The notes: generated from the sequence alone by a model not told the origin. A stretch of DNA of 64,000 nt from Aggregatilinea lenta (GCF_003569045.1 NZ_BFCB01000002.1:1097506-1161505); one strand, 5' to 3'. Counted from the stretch's first letter, positions 36,164 through 46,922 are shown. Translations and numbers: made by a program.

Positions 36164-38125
36164 TTGGCAACCTACACCATCGAGCGGCGCCATTTTCCGC
36201 TGGCGAACGGCAGCCGCACCACCCCGCGCCGCGATACCATCGCGCTCGTGGTGATTCTGCTGGTCGCTGCCATCGCGCGCCTGCACGATCTGGCGGGCAT
36301 CACGGTGTACCTGTTCGACCAGGGCGAGCTTGTCGTCGCCGCGCAGAATATGGCGGCGGGCCAGGGCATCCCGCTGGAGGGCATCGCGTCCTCGGCGGGC
36401 GTGCCGAACTCGCCCGTAACCGTGTATACGCTGGCGCTGCCCGCCCTGTTCACCCACAACGTACAGGTCATCACGGCAATCATCGCGCTGTTCAACGTGA
36501 TCGGCGTGGGGCTGCTGTGGGCGCTCGTGCGGCGCACGGTGGGGCCGACCGCCGCGGCGCTGGCCGGATTCGCGTACGCGCTGCACCCCTACGCCGTCAC
36601 CTACAGCCGCTCGATCTGGGCGCAGGACTACCAGATCACGTTTATCCTGGCGGCGCTGCTGCTCGGCGTGATCGGCTTCATCGAGGGCAAACGCTGGGCG
36701 CAGGTCTTGTGCCTGCCCGTGCTAATCTGGGGCGTGCAGATTCACTATGCCGCCTGGACGATGACGCCCGTGGTCCTGGGGCTGTTGTGGCTGGGCCGCC
36801 GCCGCATTGCGTGGCGCGCGCTGATCGCCAGCGGCGTGCTCGCAGTGCTGCTTCTGGTTCCGTTCGTGCTGGGCGCGTCGGAGTCGTCGGGCAGCTTTGA
36901 GAGCCGCACGGCGGACATGCGCGCGATCATCAAGTACGATCTACGGCTGCGCGGCGAAACGATCGATCGCGTGGTGGACGTGGCGACCGGGCGCGGCGTG
37001 GAATATCTGGCCGATCCCGCGCTGGCGGATCATGCCCTGCCTGCGCCGCTCGGCGTGTGGTACGCGCTGGGCGTGCTGATGATCGGCGGCTACGCGGCGG
37101 CATGGGCGATCCGCGCGTGGCGCCCGCTGGCGCTGCTGCTGACGCTGTGGATCGTGCCACCGGTCGCATTTTTCCTGCCCAACTGGACCGGGACCGGCAT
37201 TTACACGCACTACTTCATCTACCTGATCCCGGCGTTCTGCCTGCTGCTGGCGCTCAGCGTGACGATGCTTCTGCGCGCTCTGCACGATCGCCGCATCGCG
37301 CAGGGGGTGGTCGTGAGCGCGTTCGGGCTGGCGGTGCTATCGTGGGGCTGGTGGCAGATCAGCGTGCTGCGCGCCGCCGATACGCATTACACGCCGGATG
37401 GCCTGCCCACGCCGCTGCATTACCTGATGAACATCCGTGAGACGCTGCTGTCCTACGATGACGTGCTGATCGTGGGCGGCGACAGCAAATCGAGCGGCTA
37501 CGAAGTCTGGGACGGGCTGCTCTACGACACGGATCGCTGCGTGCGCGAGGTGGTGGCGACCGGCGGCGATCTGGCCGTCTTCCCCGCCAGACCGTTCGCC
37601 GTGATCAGCCCGCCGACCGCCCCGCCCTCCGCGCTGGACGCGCTTTACGGCCTGGGGGGGGCGCGCGCGATCCCGTTGCGACCCGGCGAAGGCGCGTACC
37701 TCGTGCAGACGTTCGACAGTGGGCTGATGTGGGCAGGCGTCCCGTTCGCGGATCTGGCTCCGGCGCGGTTCGGCAGCGGCGTGCAGATCACCGGGTACGC
37801 GCTCGACGGCGACACGATCTGGCTACGGTGGGCGCTCCCGGCGGCGGACGACGATCAGGGCCACCTGCGCTTCTTCGTGCACCTGCTCGACGCGGATGGC
37901 AGCAGGCTCGCGCAGCAGGACGTGGATTTCTGGCGCGGGCGGTACTGGTGCGCGGGCGATACGCTCGTAACGGGCATCGCGCTGCCGCAGCCCGCGGGGA
38001 CGGTGACGCTGCGCGTGGGCCAGTACCGGCTGGACGAGGAGACCGGCGCGATCACGGGGATCGACGTGGTGGACGACGCCGGGCAGCCCCTCGCGCCCTG
38101 GGTAGACGTGCCGCTGGCGGGCTAA
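36164..38125 (+). CDS. GT39-like membrane glycosyltransferase with C-terminal beta domain
   Basis: A 653-residue protein starting with TTG (GAGGAC about 10 bases upstream). About ten helices lie in residues 25-400. The first outside loop has YLFDQGE (about 49-55), an acidic site in the GT39/GT83 position, and there is SIWAQDYQITF in a later loop. The C-terminal 230 residues are soluble, ending in a domain with FFVHLLDADGSR and LRVGQYRLDEETGAI; this matches the C-terminal domain of the 24111-26687 protein. It probably transfers a sugar from a polyprenyl carrier outside the membrane. Confidence 0.8.
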   Translation: MATYTIERRHFPLANGSRTTPRRDTIALVVILLVAAIARLHDLAGITVYLFDQGELVVAAQNMAAGQGIPLEGIASSAGVPNSPVTVYTLALPALFTHNVQVITAIIALFNVIGVGLLWALVRRTVGPTAAALAGFAYALHPYAVTYSRSIWAQDYQITFILAALLLGVIGFIEGKRWAQVLCLPVLIWGVQIHYAAWTMTPVVLGLLWLGRRRIAWRALIASGVLAVLLLVPFVLGASESSGSFESRTADMRAIIKYDLRLRGETIDRVVDVATGRGVEYLADPALADHALPAPLGVWYALGVLMIGGYAAAWAIRAWRPLALLLTLWIVPPVAFFLPNWTGTGIYTHYFIYLIPAFCLLLALSVTMLLRALHDRRIAQGVVVSAFGLAVLSWGWWQISVLRAADTHYTPDGLPTPLHYLMNIRETLLSYDDVLIVGGDSKSSGYEVWDGLLYDTDRCVREVVATGGDLAVFPARPFAVISPPTAPPSALDALYGLGGARAIPLRPGEGAYLVQTFDSGLMWAGVPFADLAPARFGSGVQITGYALDGDTIWLRWALPAADDDQGHLRFFVHLLDADGSRLAQQDVDFWRGRYWCAGDTLVTGIALPQPAGTVTLRVGQYRLDEETGAITGIDVVDDAGQPLAPWVDVPLAG

Positions 38126-38243
38126 ACGCGCTTCATGCTGCGCGCATAAAAAGTCCCTTATCCGGTCCGTTTGGTTCATTGATGCGGGAGATGATGTCCT
38201 GCGTTTTGTGACAGCATATCCCCAGTGAAAGGCGGTTACGCTC

Positions 38244-38471
38244 ATGCATGAACTGGATCAGGTCGTGTTAACGACCGACATTCCCGAACACGACCTCAAG
38301 GCGGGTGACATCGGTACGAGCGTGCTGGTGCACGACGCGCATGAAGGCTACGAAATCGAGTTCGTGACGCTGGGCGGAAAAACAATCGCGGTCGTCACGG
38401 TGACAGCGTCGCAGGTCCGCCCCATCCGAGAGCAGGAGATCGCGCACGCCCGGCCAATCGCTGCAGTGTAA
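38244..38471 (+). CDS. DUF4926-family small protein
   Basis: A 75-residue protein that fits DUF4926: ELDQVVLTTDIPEHDLKAGD, then YEIEFVTLGGKTIAVVT and SQVRPI. The fold is a small beta barrel. Members are often found beside DUF6883-like proteins in putative toxin-antitoxin pairs, but no partner is seen here. Its own terminator follows directly. Confidence 0.8.
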   Translation: MHELDQVVLTTDIPEHDLKAGDIGTSVLVHDAHEGYEIEFVTLGGKTIAVVTVTASQVRPIREQEIAHARPIAAV

Positions 38472-38502
38472 GCAATCGACGCCCCTGCAATTTAAACGCA
38501 CA

Positions 38503-38535
38503 CGGCTCCCCGGTGATCGGGGAGCCGTTTTTTTT
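38503..38535 (+). terminator. Intrinsic terminator after the DUF4926 gene
   Basis: Perfect arms CGGCTCCCCG and CGGGGAGCCG with a 5-base loop, followed by eight T. Confidence 0.92.
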
Positions 38536-38550
38536 GCGGAAATCGCCCAC

Positions 38551-38577
38551 AAAACCGCCCCGACTCTCGCCGGGGCG
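38551..38577 (-). terminator. Intrinsic terminator for the mutase gene (minus strand)
   Basis: Read on the minus strand, CGCCCCG and CGGGGCG arms with an 8-base loop are followed by GTTTT. It faces the plus-strand terminator at 38503. Confidence 0.7.
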
Positions 38578-38627
38578 TCGCATATACATTTGGCTTGTGC
38601 TAACCGCTGTCCGTTCTCCGCTCTCCG

Positions 38628-40298
<1,671 letters not shown>

Positions 40299-40611
40299 GG
40301 TGCTCTCGCTCTGCTCGCTAGCGGGTGGATGGCAAAACAACGGCCCGCATCACCCTACTATACCCGATGCAGGCGCGTACATTAGTTATAACCCTCACCC
40401 ATTCGGGCGTTACGGATCACACGCGGCGCGAGGCGGGAAGGCTTGACCGGCAGGAAAAGGCCACAGTACAATGAGTTCACTTCGACCTTCACTCTGACCA
40501 CCCAGTTTCAAGCCGCTCCCCCAACAACCCGCCACGCCGCCCTCCGTGGGAGCCAGTCGCGTGCTGATGACCATTACCGATCGATCACCGATCGCGTTAA
40601 AGGAATGGGAA

Positions 40612-41370
40612 ATGGGGACACAGGCTCCGCCCTCGACGATTGCCAACCCGCCAGCCGGTAACGCCAACCGTCTCGGATTTTATATCTCGATTCTCACCGC
40701 AATGATCGCCGTCATCACCCTTGGCATCGCCGTTTTTACGCCGCCTATCTCCGGCTCATACTGCCGTAAAGACTGCATTGACTATCCGTATCTAGACATC
40801 GTCTCGCGCTTTCCCAGGGATTATATCTGGATGTACTCGGCCATCGTGCTAACGCTGCTGTTCGTGGCGCTGATGGTTTGCATCCACGAGTACGCCCCGG
40901 CAGAAAAGAGGATTTTCAGCCACATCGGGCTGGCCTTCGCCATCATTTCGGCGGTGCTGCTGGTCGGGGATTATTTCGTGCAGGTGTCGGTCATCCAGCC
41001 CAGCCTGGAAAACGGCGAAACCGACGGTATCGCGTTATTGACCCAGTACAACCCGCACGGGCTTTTCATCGCCCTCGAAGATATCGGCTACTTGATGATG
41101 AGCGCGGCACTGCTGTGCGCCGTCCCAGTTTTTTCGAGGACCAACCGGGTGGAGAAGGCGATTCGTTGGATTTTCATCGGCAATTTCATCCTCGCGATCA
41201 TCGCGCTTGTGGCGCTATCGATTCAATATGGGGTCGATCGCGGCTACCGGTTCGAGGTGCTCGTCCTTTCGCTCGACTGGATCGTGTTGTTCGTGACGGG
41301 GATTCTGCTGAGCACTGTGTTCAGAAGGGCGATGAGCGTAGCAACCCACCCCGCCACGACGGGTAGCTGA
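40612..41370 (+). CDS. Six-helix membrane protein of unknown function
   Basis: A 252-residue protein with six predicted membrane helices. The first outside loop carries a Cys pair (YCRKDCIDYPYL). Three acidic residues lie between helices (HEYAPAEK, LENGETDG, ALEDIGY). The family is not identified. The start at 40612 follows AAAGGA at a good distance; an upstream in-frame ATG would add 22 polar residues. Base use is slightly less GC-rich than the neighbours. Confidence 0.68.
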   Translation: MGTQAPPSTIANPPAGNANRLGFYISILTAMIAVITLGIAVFTPPISGSYCRKDCIDYPYLDIVSRFPRDYIWMYSAIVLTLLFVALMVCIHEYAPAEKRIFSHIGLAFAIISAVLLVGDYFVQVSVIQPSLENGETDGIALLTQYNPHGLFIALEDIGYLMMSAALLCAVPVFSRTNRVEKAIRWIFIGNFILAIIALVALSIQYGVDRGYRFEVLVLSLDWIVLFVTGILLSTVFRRAMSVATHPATTGS

Positions 41371-41394
41371 CGCCTTGCTCGCCAGTGCCCCGCA

Positions 41395-41598
41395 TCACAC
41401 CCGGCGCGCGGGGCGCGGCGCAGGCTCGCCTTCCACCACGTAGGCCGTATTGCAGATCTTGCAGTGGATCACGTCGCCGGGGCGGTTCTGGCCGCGCGGC
41501 TGGCAGCCGTCCACGGTGCAGTCCCACACGTACGCGCCGCATACCAGACAGCCGCGCAGCAGGTCCGCCGAGCTGTCGATCATAATCACTTCGGCCAT
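41395..41598 (-). CDS. Small zinc-ribbon-like protein
   Basis: A 67-residue protein with six Cys: GCLVCG (17-20), two single Cys (27, 32) and HCKIC (46-49). The two CxxC pairs could bind one zinc as a ribbon; the extra Cys could serve a second site. A strong GGAGGAGGG precedes the ATG at 41598. It is divergent from the STAS-like gene, with overlapping promoters between them. Confidence 0.72.
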   Translation of the reverse strand: MAEVIMIDSSADLLRGCLVCGAYVWDCTVDGCQPRGQNRPGDVIHCKICNTAYVVEGEPAPRPARRV

Positions 41599-41636
41599 GT
41601 GCTCGCCCTCCTCCGCGCCAACGGTTATTTCAACAG

Positions 41637-41664
41637 AATGTAATAGCGCCTTTACAATTGACAA
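41637..41664 (-). promoter_or_regulatory. Promoter for the zinc-ribbon gene
   Basis: On the minus strand TTGTCA and TACATT are spaced by 16 bases. The -35 overlaps the plus-strand TTGACA. Confidence 0.6.
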
Positions 41665-41686
41665 ATGATTATTGTTTCATTAGAAT
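41658..41686 (+). promoter_or_regulatory. Sigma-70 promoter for the STAS-like gene
   Basis: A consensus TTGACA (41658-41663) and TAGAAT (41681-41686) with a 17-base spacer. Confidence 0.78.
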
Positions 41687-41705
41687 TGAGCTGATTCCTC
41701 AATTC
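41683..41705. promoter_or_regulatory. Inverted repeat over the -10/start site, candidate operator
   Basis: GAATTGAG and CTCAATTC are perfect 8-bp arms around a 7-base centre. They cover the end of the -10 and the predicted transcription start. Confidence 0.5.
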
Positions 41706-41734
41706 TTCCCATACACTTACGGAGTGATCTTCTC

Positions 41735-42118
41735 ATGGCGTTCCAACACGACATCCTCCCCGGCGAACCGATTATAGTTGTCACTTTGTTTGAAGGCTTC
41801 GATTTTGGAAGCGAACTGACTGCATCAGCCGGTCGGACTTATGAGTTGCTGCAGCAAGCCGTCCGCCCCGTGTTCCTCATTGACGATCTGTTGCAGGTGG
41901 ACATGGACCTGGACGAGCTGACGGTGGCGGCTTCCTTCACCAGCCGGGGCGAACACCCCATCTACCACCACCCCAACCTTCGCGCCGTCTTGTTTGTCAC
42001 CAACAGTGACATGGTTAGACTGGCCGTGAAGGGCCTCATGTCCGACACGTTCGGCAACGTCAACGCGCACCTGTTCAACACGCTGGACGACGCACTGCGC
42101 TACGCACGCAGCAACTAG
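41735..42118 (+). CDS. STAS/SpoIIAA-like small protein
   Basis: A 127-residue cytoplasmic protein. Alternating strands and helices (EPIIVVTLFEGFDF, RPVFLIDDLLQVDMDLDELT, PNLRAVLFVTNSDMVRLAVK, VNAHLFNTLDDALRYARS) give the beta-alpha pattern of SpoIIAA/STAS-like proteins. No catalytic motif is visible. It has the best promoter of the region and an inverted repeat over its start site, so it is probably regulated. Confidence 0.6.
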   Translation: MAFQHDILPGEPIIVVTLFEGFDFGSELTASAGRTYELLQQAVRPVFLIDDLLQVDMDLDELTVAASFTSRGEHPIYHHPNLRAVLFVTNSDMVRLAVKGLMSDTFGNVNAHLFNTLDDALRYARSN

Positions 42119-42202
42119 CCCGCCGTCCTCCCGCGACAAAAAACAGCCGCAGTGCGTCGTGCCCTGCGGCTATTTCGTTTTCGTTTACGCCTGATTTGCG
42201 GG

Positions 42203-42553
42203 CTATCGCTCGTCGCCGCTGCCGTGCAGCATGCCGCGCGCCTGCCGCGACGCGAGCTTGTCCAGGTTAGCCTGCGCCACGTCGTCCAGGTCCAGCCCCA
42301 GCTCCGCCGCCAGCCGCGCCACGTACCACAGCACGTCGCCCAACTCCTTGCGGATGGCCGCGACGGCGGTTTCGTCAAACTGGCCGCCGTTATCGCGCAG
42401 GACCTTCTTGACCTTTTCGGCGACCTCGCCCGCTTCGCCCGCCAACCCCAGCGTCGGATAGATCGGGTTATGCCCGGCGTCCGGGTATTTGGCGGTGAGC
42501 GCGGCGCGCGCCTGATACTCGCGCAGGGTTAACTCGTGGGGTTCGCCCGTCAT
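42203..42553 (-). CDS. MazG-like nucleotide pyrophosphohydrolase
   Basis: A 116-residue all-alpha NTP-PPase. The metal-binding EAGEVAEKVKK (ExxE type) and KELGDVLWYVARLAAELG (ExxD type) motifs are intact, as in MazG-like enzymes that hydrolyse (d)NTPs to NMP and pyrophosphate. Its ATG overlaps the stop of the preceding malQ gene (ATGA), so translation is coupled. The link to glucan metabolism is not obvious; the pair may simply share a transcript. Confidence 0.88.
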   Translation of the reverse strand: MTGEPHELTLREYQARAALTAKYPDAGHNPIYPTLGLAGEAGEVAEKVKKVLRDNGGQFDETAVAAIRKELGDVLWYVARLAAELGLDLDDVAQANLDKLASRQARGMLHGSGDER

Positions 42554-44100
42554 GAGCCGGTCACTTTCGGAGCGCGGTCGTGCGCCTGGGCCAGCGCCAT
42601 CAGCCGGTCCCAATCCGCGCCTTCCAGCTCGTCGGCAGTCGCGCGCCAACGCCACTGCTGCGACGGTACGCCGGGCTTGTTCATGCGCGCACTGGCTCCC
42701 AGGCCGATCACGTCTTGCAGCAGCGCGATGAAGGTGTGCGCCGGCGACGACATGCCCATTTCGATCAGCGCCCAGTTCGGCTGCTTGATCTCGTCCTGGC
42801 CGACCGCCTGCCGCATACGCTCGCGGTCGTCCGGCGACGATTCGCACCACCACCAGCCGAGCACGGTGTTGTTGTCGTGCGTACCCGTGTAGACGATCGA
42901 GTTCTCGCGGTGCGCGGCGGGGAGGAAGCGCTCCTGCTCGCTCTCGTTCGCGCCAAACGCAAACTGAAGGATCACCATGCCCGGTAGATTCAGTTCGTCG
43001 CGCAGCACCAGCGCGTGGCCCAGGTCGTCGCCCAGGTCCTCCGCGATCAACGGCAGCTCGTCCAGTTCCGACTCCAGGCCCGCGCTCAGCGCCTCGAAGA
43101 AGTCCATCTGCGGTCCCTGGACCCAGTGCCCGCCCACGGCGGTCGGCTCCTCCGCCGGGATGCTCCAGTAACGGTCGAAGCCCCGGAAGTGGTCAATGCG
43201 CACGATGTCCGCGGTGCTGAGCGCGGCCTTGATGCGCTTGATCCACCAGTCATAGCCGGTGCGCTTGTTTTCGGCCCAGTCGTAGAGCGGGTTGCCCCAG
43301 CGCTGGCCGGTCGCGCTGAAGTAGTCCGGCGGCACGCCCGCGATGGAAATCGGCTGGCCCTTCTCGTCGAGCTGGAACAAGTGCGGCTGCGTCCAGACGT
43401 CGCTGCTGTCGTGGGCGACATAGATCGGGATGTCGCCCACGATACGGATGCCTTTGCCGTGCGCGTAGGCGCGCAGCGCGTCCCACTGCTGCGCGAAGAC
43501 CCACTGCCGCCAGCGGTGCTCGTCGATGCGGCAGGCGTGCATCGCGCGCATCGCCTTGAGCGTCTCCTCGTCACGCAGGGCTTCGCCTTCCGGCCACTCC
43601 GTCCACGCGCGGCCCTCGTGGTGCTCCTTGAGCGTCATGAACAGCGCGAAGTCGTCCAGCCACCACTGCTGCGGCACTTCGACCCACGCCTGGAATGCGG
43701 CTTTCTGCTGCGGGACATCGCGGATGACGAAATTATCGTAGGCGCGTGTCAGCAGATCGTCGTGATAGCGCACCGCGCGCTCGTAATCGACCTGATGCGG
43801 TGGGAACCACGGCTGGCTGGCGAGGTCGCTGCGGGTGAGCCAGCCCTGGTCGGCCAGCCCGTCAAGCGCGATCAGGTGGTTGTTACCCGCGAAGGTCGAA
43901 TAGACCTGATAGGGCGAGTTCCCAAACCCGGTCGGGCCGAGCGGCAGCACCTGCCACACGCTCTGCCCGGCGGCGGCGAGCAGGTCCACAAACCGGTACG
44001 CCCACGTGCCCAGGTCGCCCATACCATACGGGCCGGGCAGCGAGGTGGGATGCATCAGGATGCCACTGGAACGGGGGAAAATCGAGTCACGATCAGCCAT
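42550..44100 (-). CDS. malQ: 4-alpha-glucanotransferase (GH77)
   Basis: A 516-residue amylomaltase/disproportionating enzyme that transfers maltooligosaccharyl units. GH77 features are RSSGILMHPTSLPGPYGMGD at the start, the nucleophile region TADIVRIDHFRGFDRYW (Asp in RIDH), the acid/base Glu in LIAEDLGD, and the VYTGTHDNNTVLGW transition-state Asp. GGAG lies 6 bases before the ATG at 44100. It is the first gene of a pair with the MazG-like gene. Confidence 0.95.
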   Translation of the reverse strand: MADRDSIFPRSSGILMHPTSLPGPYGMGDLGTWAYRFVDLLAAAGQSVWQVLPLGPTGFGNSPYQVYSTFAGNNHLIALDGLADQGWLTRSDLASQPWFPPHQVDYERAVRYHDDLLTRAYDNFVIRDVPQQKAAFQAWVEVPQQWWLDDFALFMTLKEHHEGRAWTEWPEGEALRDEETLKAMRAMHACRIDEHRWRQWVFAQQWDALRAYAHGKGIRIVGDIPIYVAHDSSDVWTQPHLFQLDEKGQPISIAGVPPDYFSATGQRWGNPLYDWAENKRTGYDWWIKRIKAALSTADIVRIDHFRGFDRYWSIPAEEPTAVGGHWVQGPQMDFFEALSAGLESELDELPLIAEDLGDDLGHALVLRDELNLPGMVILQFAFGANESEQERFLPAAHRENSIVYTGTHDNNTVLGWWWCESSPDDRERMRQAVGQDEIKQPNWALIEMGMSSPAHTFIALLQDVIGLGASARMNKPGVPSQQWRWRATADELEGADWDRLMALAQAHDRAPKVTGS

Positions 44101-44182
44101 AAAACACTCCAAAAGCAAAAGTCAAAAGTCAGCGATTAGCCGTTAGTGGCTAGCGGTTAGCAGGCGCAAAGAACAAACGCGA

Positions 44183-44228
44183 CCTCACCCCCGGCCCCTC
44201 TCCAGTCTGGGCTGGAGAGGGGAGACAG
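44183..44228 (+). repeat. R1 palindromic repeat
   Basis: Forward copy, upstream of malQ. Confidence 0.85.
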
Positions 44229-44248
44229 ACAGCGCCCGATGGGGTTTT

Positions 44249-44274
44249 GTAGGGGCGGGTTTGTAACCCGCCCT
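44249..44274. repeat. R2 palindrome
   Basis: GTAGGGGCGGGTTTG with the TAACCCGCCC arm, followed by a T run (CTGCTTTTTTCG). It could also terminate the plus strand. Confidence 0.75.
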
Positions 44275-44354
44275 GCTTTTTTCGCCCATCCTTCCGAACG
44301 AGGTCAAAGGATGAGGTGCCTTGTGCGTCTCTCTCGCCCGCGCGACCGCCTAAA

Positions 44355-45386
44355 CTACCCCAAAAGCTCGGCGCAGTCGAGATCTTCGAAGGCCAGCAGC
44401 GAGCGTTCCAGGTTGGGCCACCACAGTTCCGGCGCGCCCTTCACCGACCAATGGAATACCGGCCAAAACAGGTTGCCGATTACCGAGATGCGGTAGTCCA
44501 GCCAGCACTGATCCCATTCGTAATTGCCGACGCCGTACTCCAACAGGCGGTCATGATAAAAGCGTACCAGCGCCTTCTCCATGCGCTCGCGGTGATCGGG
44601 ATAGTCGTGCATGGCGATCATGTACGAGAGATCGTCGGTGCACACGCTGACCTGCCACACTGCCCAGTCCACGATCACCAGCGATCCGGCACCGGGCTTG
44701 ACCGGGTGCATGAAGTTCCAGGCATGCGCGTCGCCGTGAATGATGGTCAGCGCCTTGCCCGTCCGCAGGCGCACGGCACGCGGCACGGGCGGCCACGCAG
44801 CGAACACGCGCTCGTAGATCTTACGCCGCGCCACAGAGAGGCGGTCGTCCAGAAAGTCCACAAAGTTCCCGAACTGCTCCTGTGCGACGCTGCACGCAAA
44901 GTTGCGCACCGCCCCGCCGAGGTCGCCCAGATCCCCTTCAAAGCGCGGATGCTCCCACCACTGCGCGTGAAAGCACGCCAGCGCGTCGAGCATGGCCTCA
45001 TACTGCGGGCGCGTCGGCGGCAGCGCCTTGACCGGCTCCGCGTGCGTCTTCGAGACGTCCTCTATCAGCAGGTGCGCGCGGTTCTGCGTCTCGGAATACG
45101 CCGCGCTGTAACACGTCAGCGTCGGGGACGCGTCGGTCGCGGGCGCGATCAGCCGGTAAAAATCGACCTCACGGCGGCGGTCGTCGAACTTCATGAACAG
45201 GCGCTCCGGGGCGGCCTCCGGCGCGTCGCCGGAATACGTCAGCCGGAGCTGCGCTACCTGCGCGGTGTTCGTGTCCGCGACGTTTTTCTCTACCTCGGTG
45301 ACCTCGCCCTGCGGCAGATCGCCGTGATCGCGCAGAACGCCGGTCAGCCAGTCCGGCGTCACCTGGGCGAAGTCAGTCAACACCAT
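44355..45386 (-). CDS. Aminoglycoside-phosphotransferase/ecdysteroid-kinase-like protein
   Basis: A 343-residue small-molecule kinase fold. The catalytic loop is IIHGDAHAWN (about 215-224), and the metal-binding Asp is in VIVDWAVWQ (about 237-245). The N-lobe Lys is in LFMKFDDRR. The substrate is unknown; relatives phosphorylate antibiotics, sugars or choline-like compounds. Its start overlaps the CYTH gene by 14 bases, so the two are coupled. Confidence 0.83.
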   Translation of the reverse strand: MVLTDFAQVTPDWLTGVLRDHGDLPQGEVTEVEKNVADTNTAQVAQLRLTYSGDAPEAAPERLFMKFDDRRREVDFYRLIAPATDASPTLTCYSAAYSETQNRAHLLIEDVSKTHAEPVKALPPTRPQYEAMLDALACFHAQWWEHPRFEGDLGDLGGAVRNFACSVAQEQFGNFVDFLDDRLSVARRKIYERVFAAWPPVPRAVRLRTGKALTIIHGDAHAWNFMHPVKPGAGSLVIVDWAVWQVSVCTDDLSYMIAMHDYPDHRERMEKALVRFYHDRLLEYGVGNYEWDQCWLDYRISVIGNLFWPVFHWSVKGAPELWWPNLERSLLAFEDLDCAELLG

Positions 45387-45984
45387 AAAACAGCTCCGGG
45401 GGCACGTCGATGCCGTCGAAGTTGGCGAACGTCAAGTCGTGCGCCGCGAGGCCCAGCGCCAGCTTGACGCGGGCAAACAGGTCCATGTAGCTGCCCAGGA
45501 TGCGCGGCGCGTCCGCCAATCCGAGCGCCGCCAGCGCCGACTCGATGCCCTCCGCCGGGCCTTCGACCTCGATGAAATTACCAAACGGCATCTCGTCCAA
45601 CACGATCTCGACCTCGCCATAGTCGTACGTGGTCCGGTACTTCTCATAAACCACGTTCGGATGGTAGCCGAGCCGCCGCAGGATGAGGTCCATCGTCTCG
45701 AAATTGTCTACCGTGACCTCGGCTTCGAAGCGGGTGCGGACGTTGGCGGGCAGATCCGCGTCTTCCGCCGGGGGCGCTTTGAAGGTCAGGCGGGCGCGCG
45801 TGTCCTGGCGCATGCGCAGCACCATGCCACTGGGCGACAGGCTGTTCGCCGCGTCCTCGTAGCGGATATTGTGCTCGTACACGCGCGGCTTGACCTCTGC
45901 CGCGCCGATCTGCGCCAGCCGCGCAGTGATCGCGTCCAGGTCCGGCATGTAAATTTTGATCTCGGTTTCGACCAGCTTGCTCAT
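45373..45984 (-). CDS. CYTH-domain protein (class IV adenylate cyclase/ThTPase-like)
   Basis: A 203-residue triphosphate-tunnel protein. The diagnostic ExEIK reads ETEIK (residues 6-10). Inward-facing basic and acidic strands follow (LRMRQDTRARLTFK, RTRFEAEVTV, VEIVLDEMPFGNFIEVEG). Such proteins act on ATP, thiamine triphosphate or inorganic tripolyphosphate; the exact one cannot be told. GAGGTCAC precedes the ATG at 45984. First gene of the pair with the kinase-like gene. Confidence 0.9.
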   Translation of the reverse strand: MSKLVETEIKIYMPDLDAITARLAQIGAAEVKPRVYEHNIRYEDAANSLSPSGMVLRMRQDTRARLTFKAPPAEDADLPANVRTRFEAEVTVDNFETMDLILRRLGYHPNVVYEKYRTTYDYGEVEIVLDEMPFGNFIEVEGPAEGIESALAALGLADAPRILGSYMDLFARVKLALGLAAHDLTFANFDGIDVPPELFYGVD

Positions 45985-46200
45985 GTGACCTCGTCCCCTG
46001 TGGCGTCGTGCATCCCCGCGTGCAGCTACCCTTAAGTTTCGCAGACATCCCCAAGATGTACCATAAGGCAGCCCGGCCAGCGACGAGCGCCTGCCATTGC
46101 ACACAGGTCGATGCAGCGGATGACCAGACGGCAGCCAACGACCGGTTTTCTTGTAGGCGTAACGCAGTGCAAATTAGCGAATGAATCCGGCCCTCGCAAA

Positions 46201-46244
46201 GACCGCCCCCGGCCCCTCTCTAATCGGGGTTGGAGAGGGGAGGC
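46201..46244 (+). repeat. R1 palindromic repeat, left end eroded
   Basis: GCCCCCGGCCCCTCTC with a TTGGAGAGGGGAGG arm; the CCTCAC end is changed. Confidence 0.75.
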
Positions 46245-46264
46245 AAGCCCAGTACGCGTGATCC

Positions 46265-46288
46265 ATAGGGGCGGGGCCTGGTCCGCCC
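46265..46288. repeat. R2 palindrome
   Basis: ATAGGGGCGGGGCC and GGTCCGCCC arms. Confidence 0.7.
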
Positions 46289-46337
46289 GGCGGAGCAGAT
46301 AGCCAGATTTATACGGTTGATGTGCTAACCGCTGAGG

Positions 46338-46754
46338 TCACTGATTCCACGTCTTCACGTGCTCATACGCGCGCTTGATGAGCTGGCGCAGGGCGTCTTC
46401 ATCCACATCGGCAAGCTTGTTGACGTACAAACAGGCCTTGCCGATCTTGTGTTTGCCCAGATCGGCCAGCAGGCCCTCATACTCGTCAAAGCCGGGCATG
46501 ATGTAGAGCGTCATGCTCTGTTTGCGCGGCGAGAAGCCCACCAGCGGCATGTCGCCCTCGCGCCCGGTCTCGTACTTATAATGGTGCAGCCCAAAGCCCA
46601 CGATGCTGCTGCCCCACATGACCGCCTGCTCGCCTGTTTCTTCCTGCATAATTTCCAGCAGCGCAAAACCGTCCTTGCGGCGGGTTTGGTTCTCCACGGT
46701 GTTGAGAAAGTCGATCACATTCTGGTCAGTGGGGCGAGTCTTGTTTTCGGACAT
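46338..46754 (-). CDS. DUF1801 (YdhG-like) protein
   Basis: A 138-residue protein of the DUF1801/YdhG family (CyaY-like alpha-beta fold). It shows GEQAVMWGSSIVGFGLHHYKY, the FSPRKQSMTLYIMPGF strand and LGKHKIGKACLYVNKLADVD. Its function is poorly known. AGGAGG precedes the ATG at 46754. Confidence 0.88.
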   Translation of the reverse strand: MSENKTRPTDQNVIDFLNTVENQTRRKDGFALLEIMQEETGEQAVMWGSSIVGFGLHHYKYETGREGDMPLVGFSPRKQSMTLYIMPGFDEYEGLLADLGKHKIGKACLYVNKLADVDEDALRQLIKRAYEHVKTWNQ

Positions 46755-46870
46755 GCTCAAACCTCCTGATTCTGCTACGCGTGCTCCGGTGTGTTCCGGC
46801 GGATGGGTTTGAATGCCGCGATGACTGTCATACGCTATTTTCGCACAACCTATCAACACGTCAGAATCAT

Positions 46871-46898
46871 CGAGGCCCGGTCGGGTGACCGGGCCTCG
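46871..46898. terminator. Strong hairpin between two minus-strand genes
   Basis: Perfect 12-bp arms CGAGGCCCGGTC and GACCGGGCCTCG with a 4-base loop. No T tract follows on either strand. It probably ends the 46923-47396 transcript. Confidence 0.55.
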
Positions 46899-46922
46899 TC
46901 GCGTTCGGGCTGAAACGTCCGT

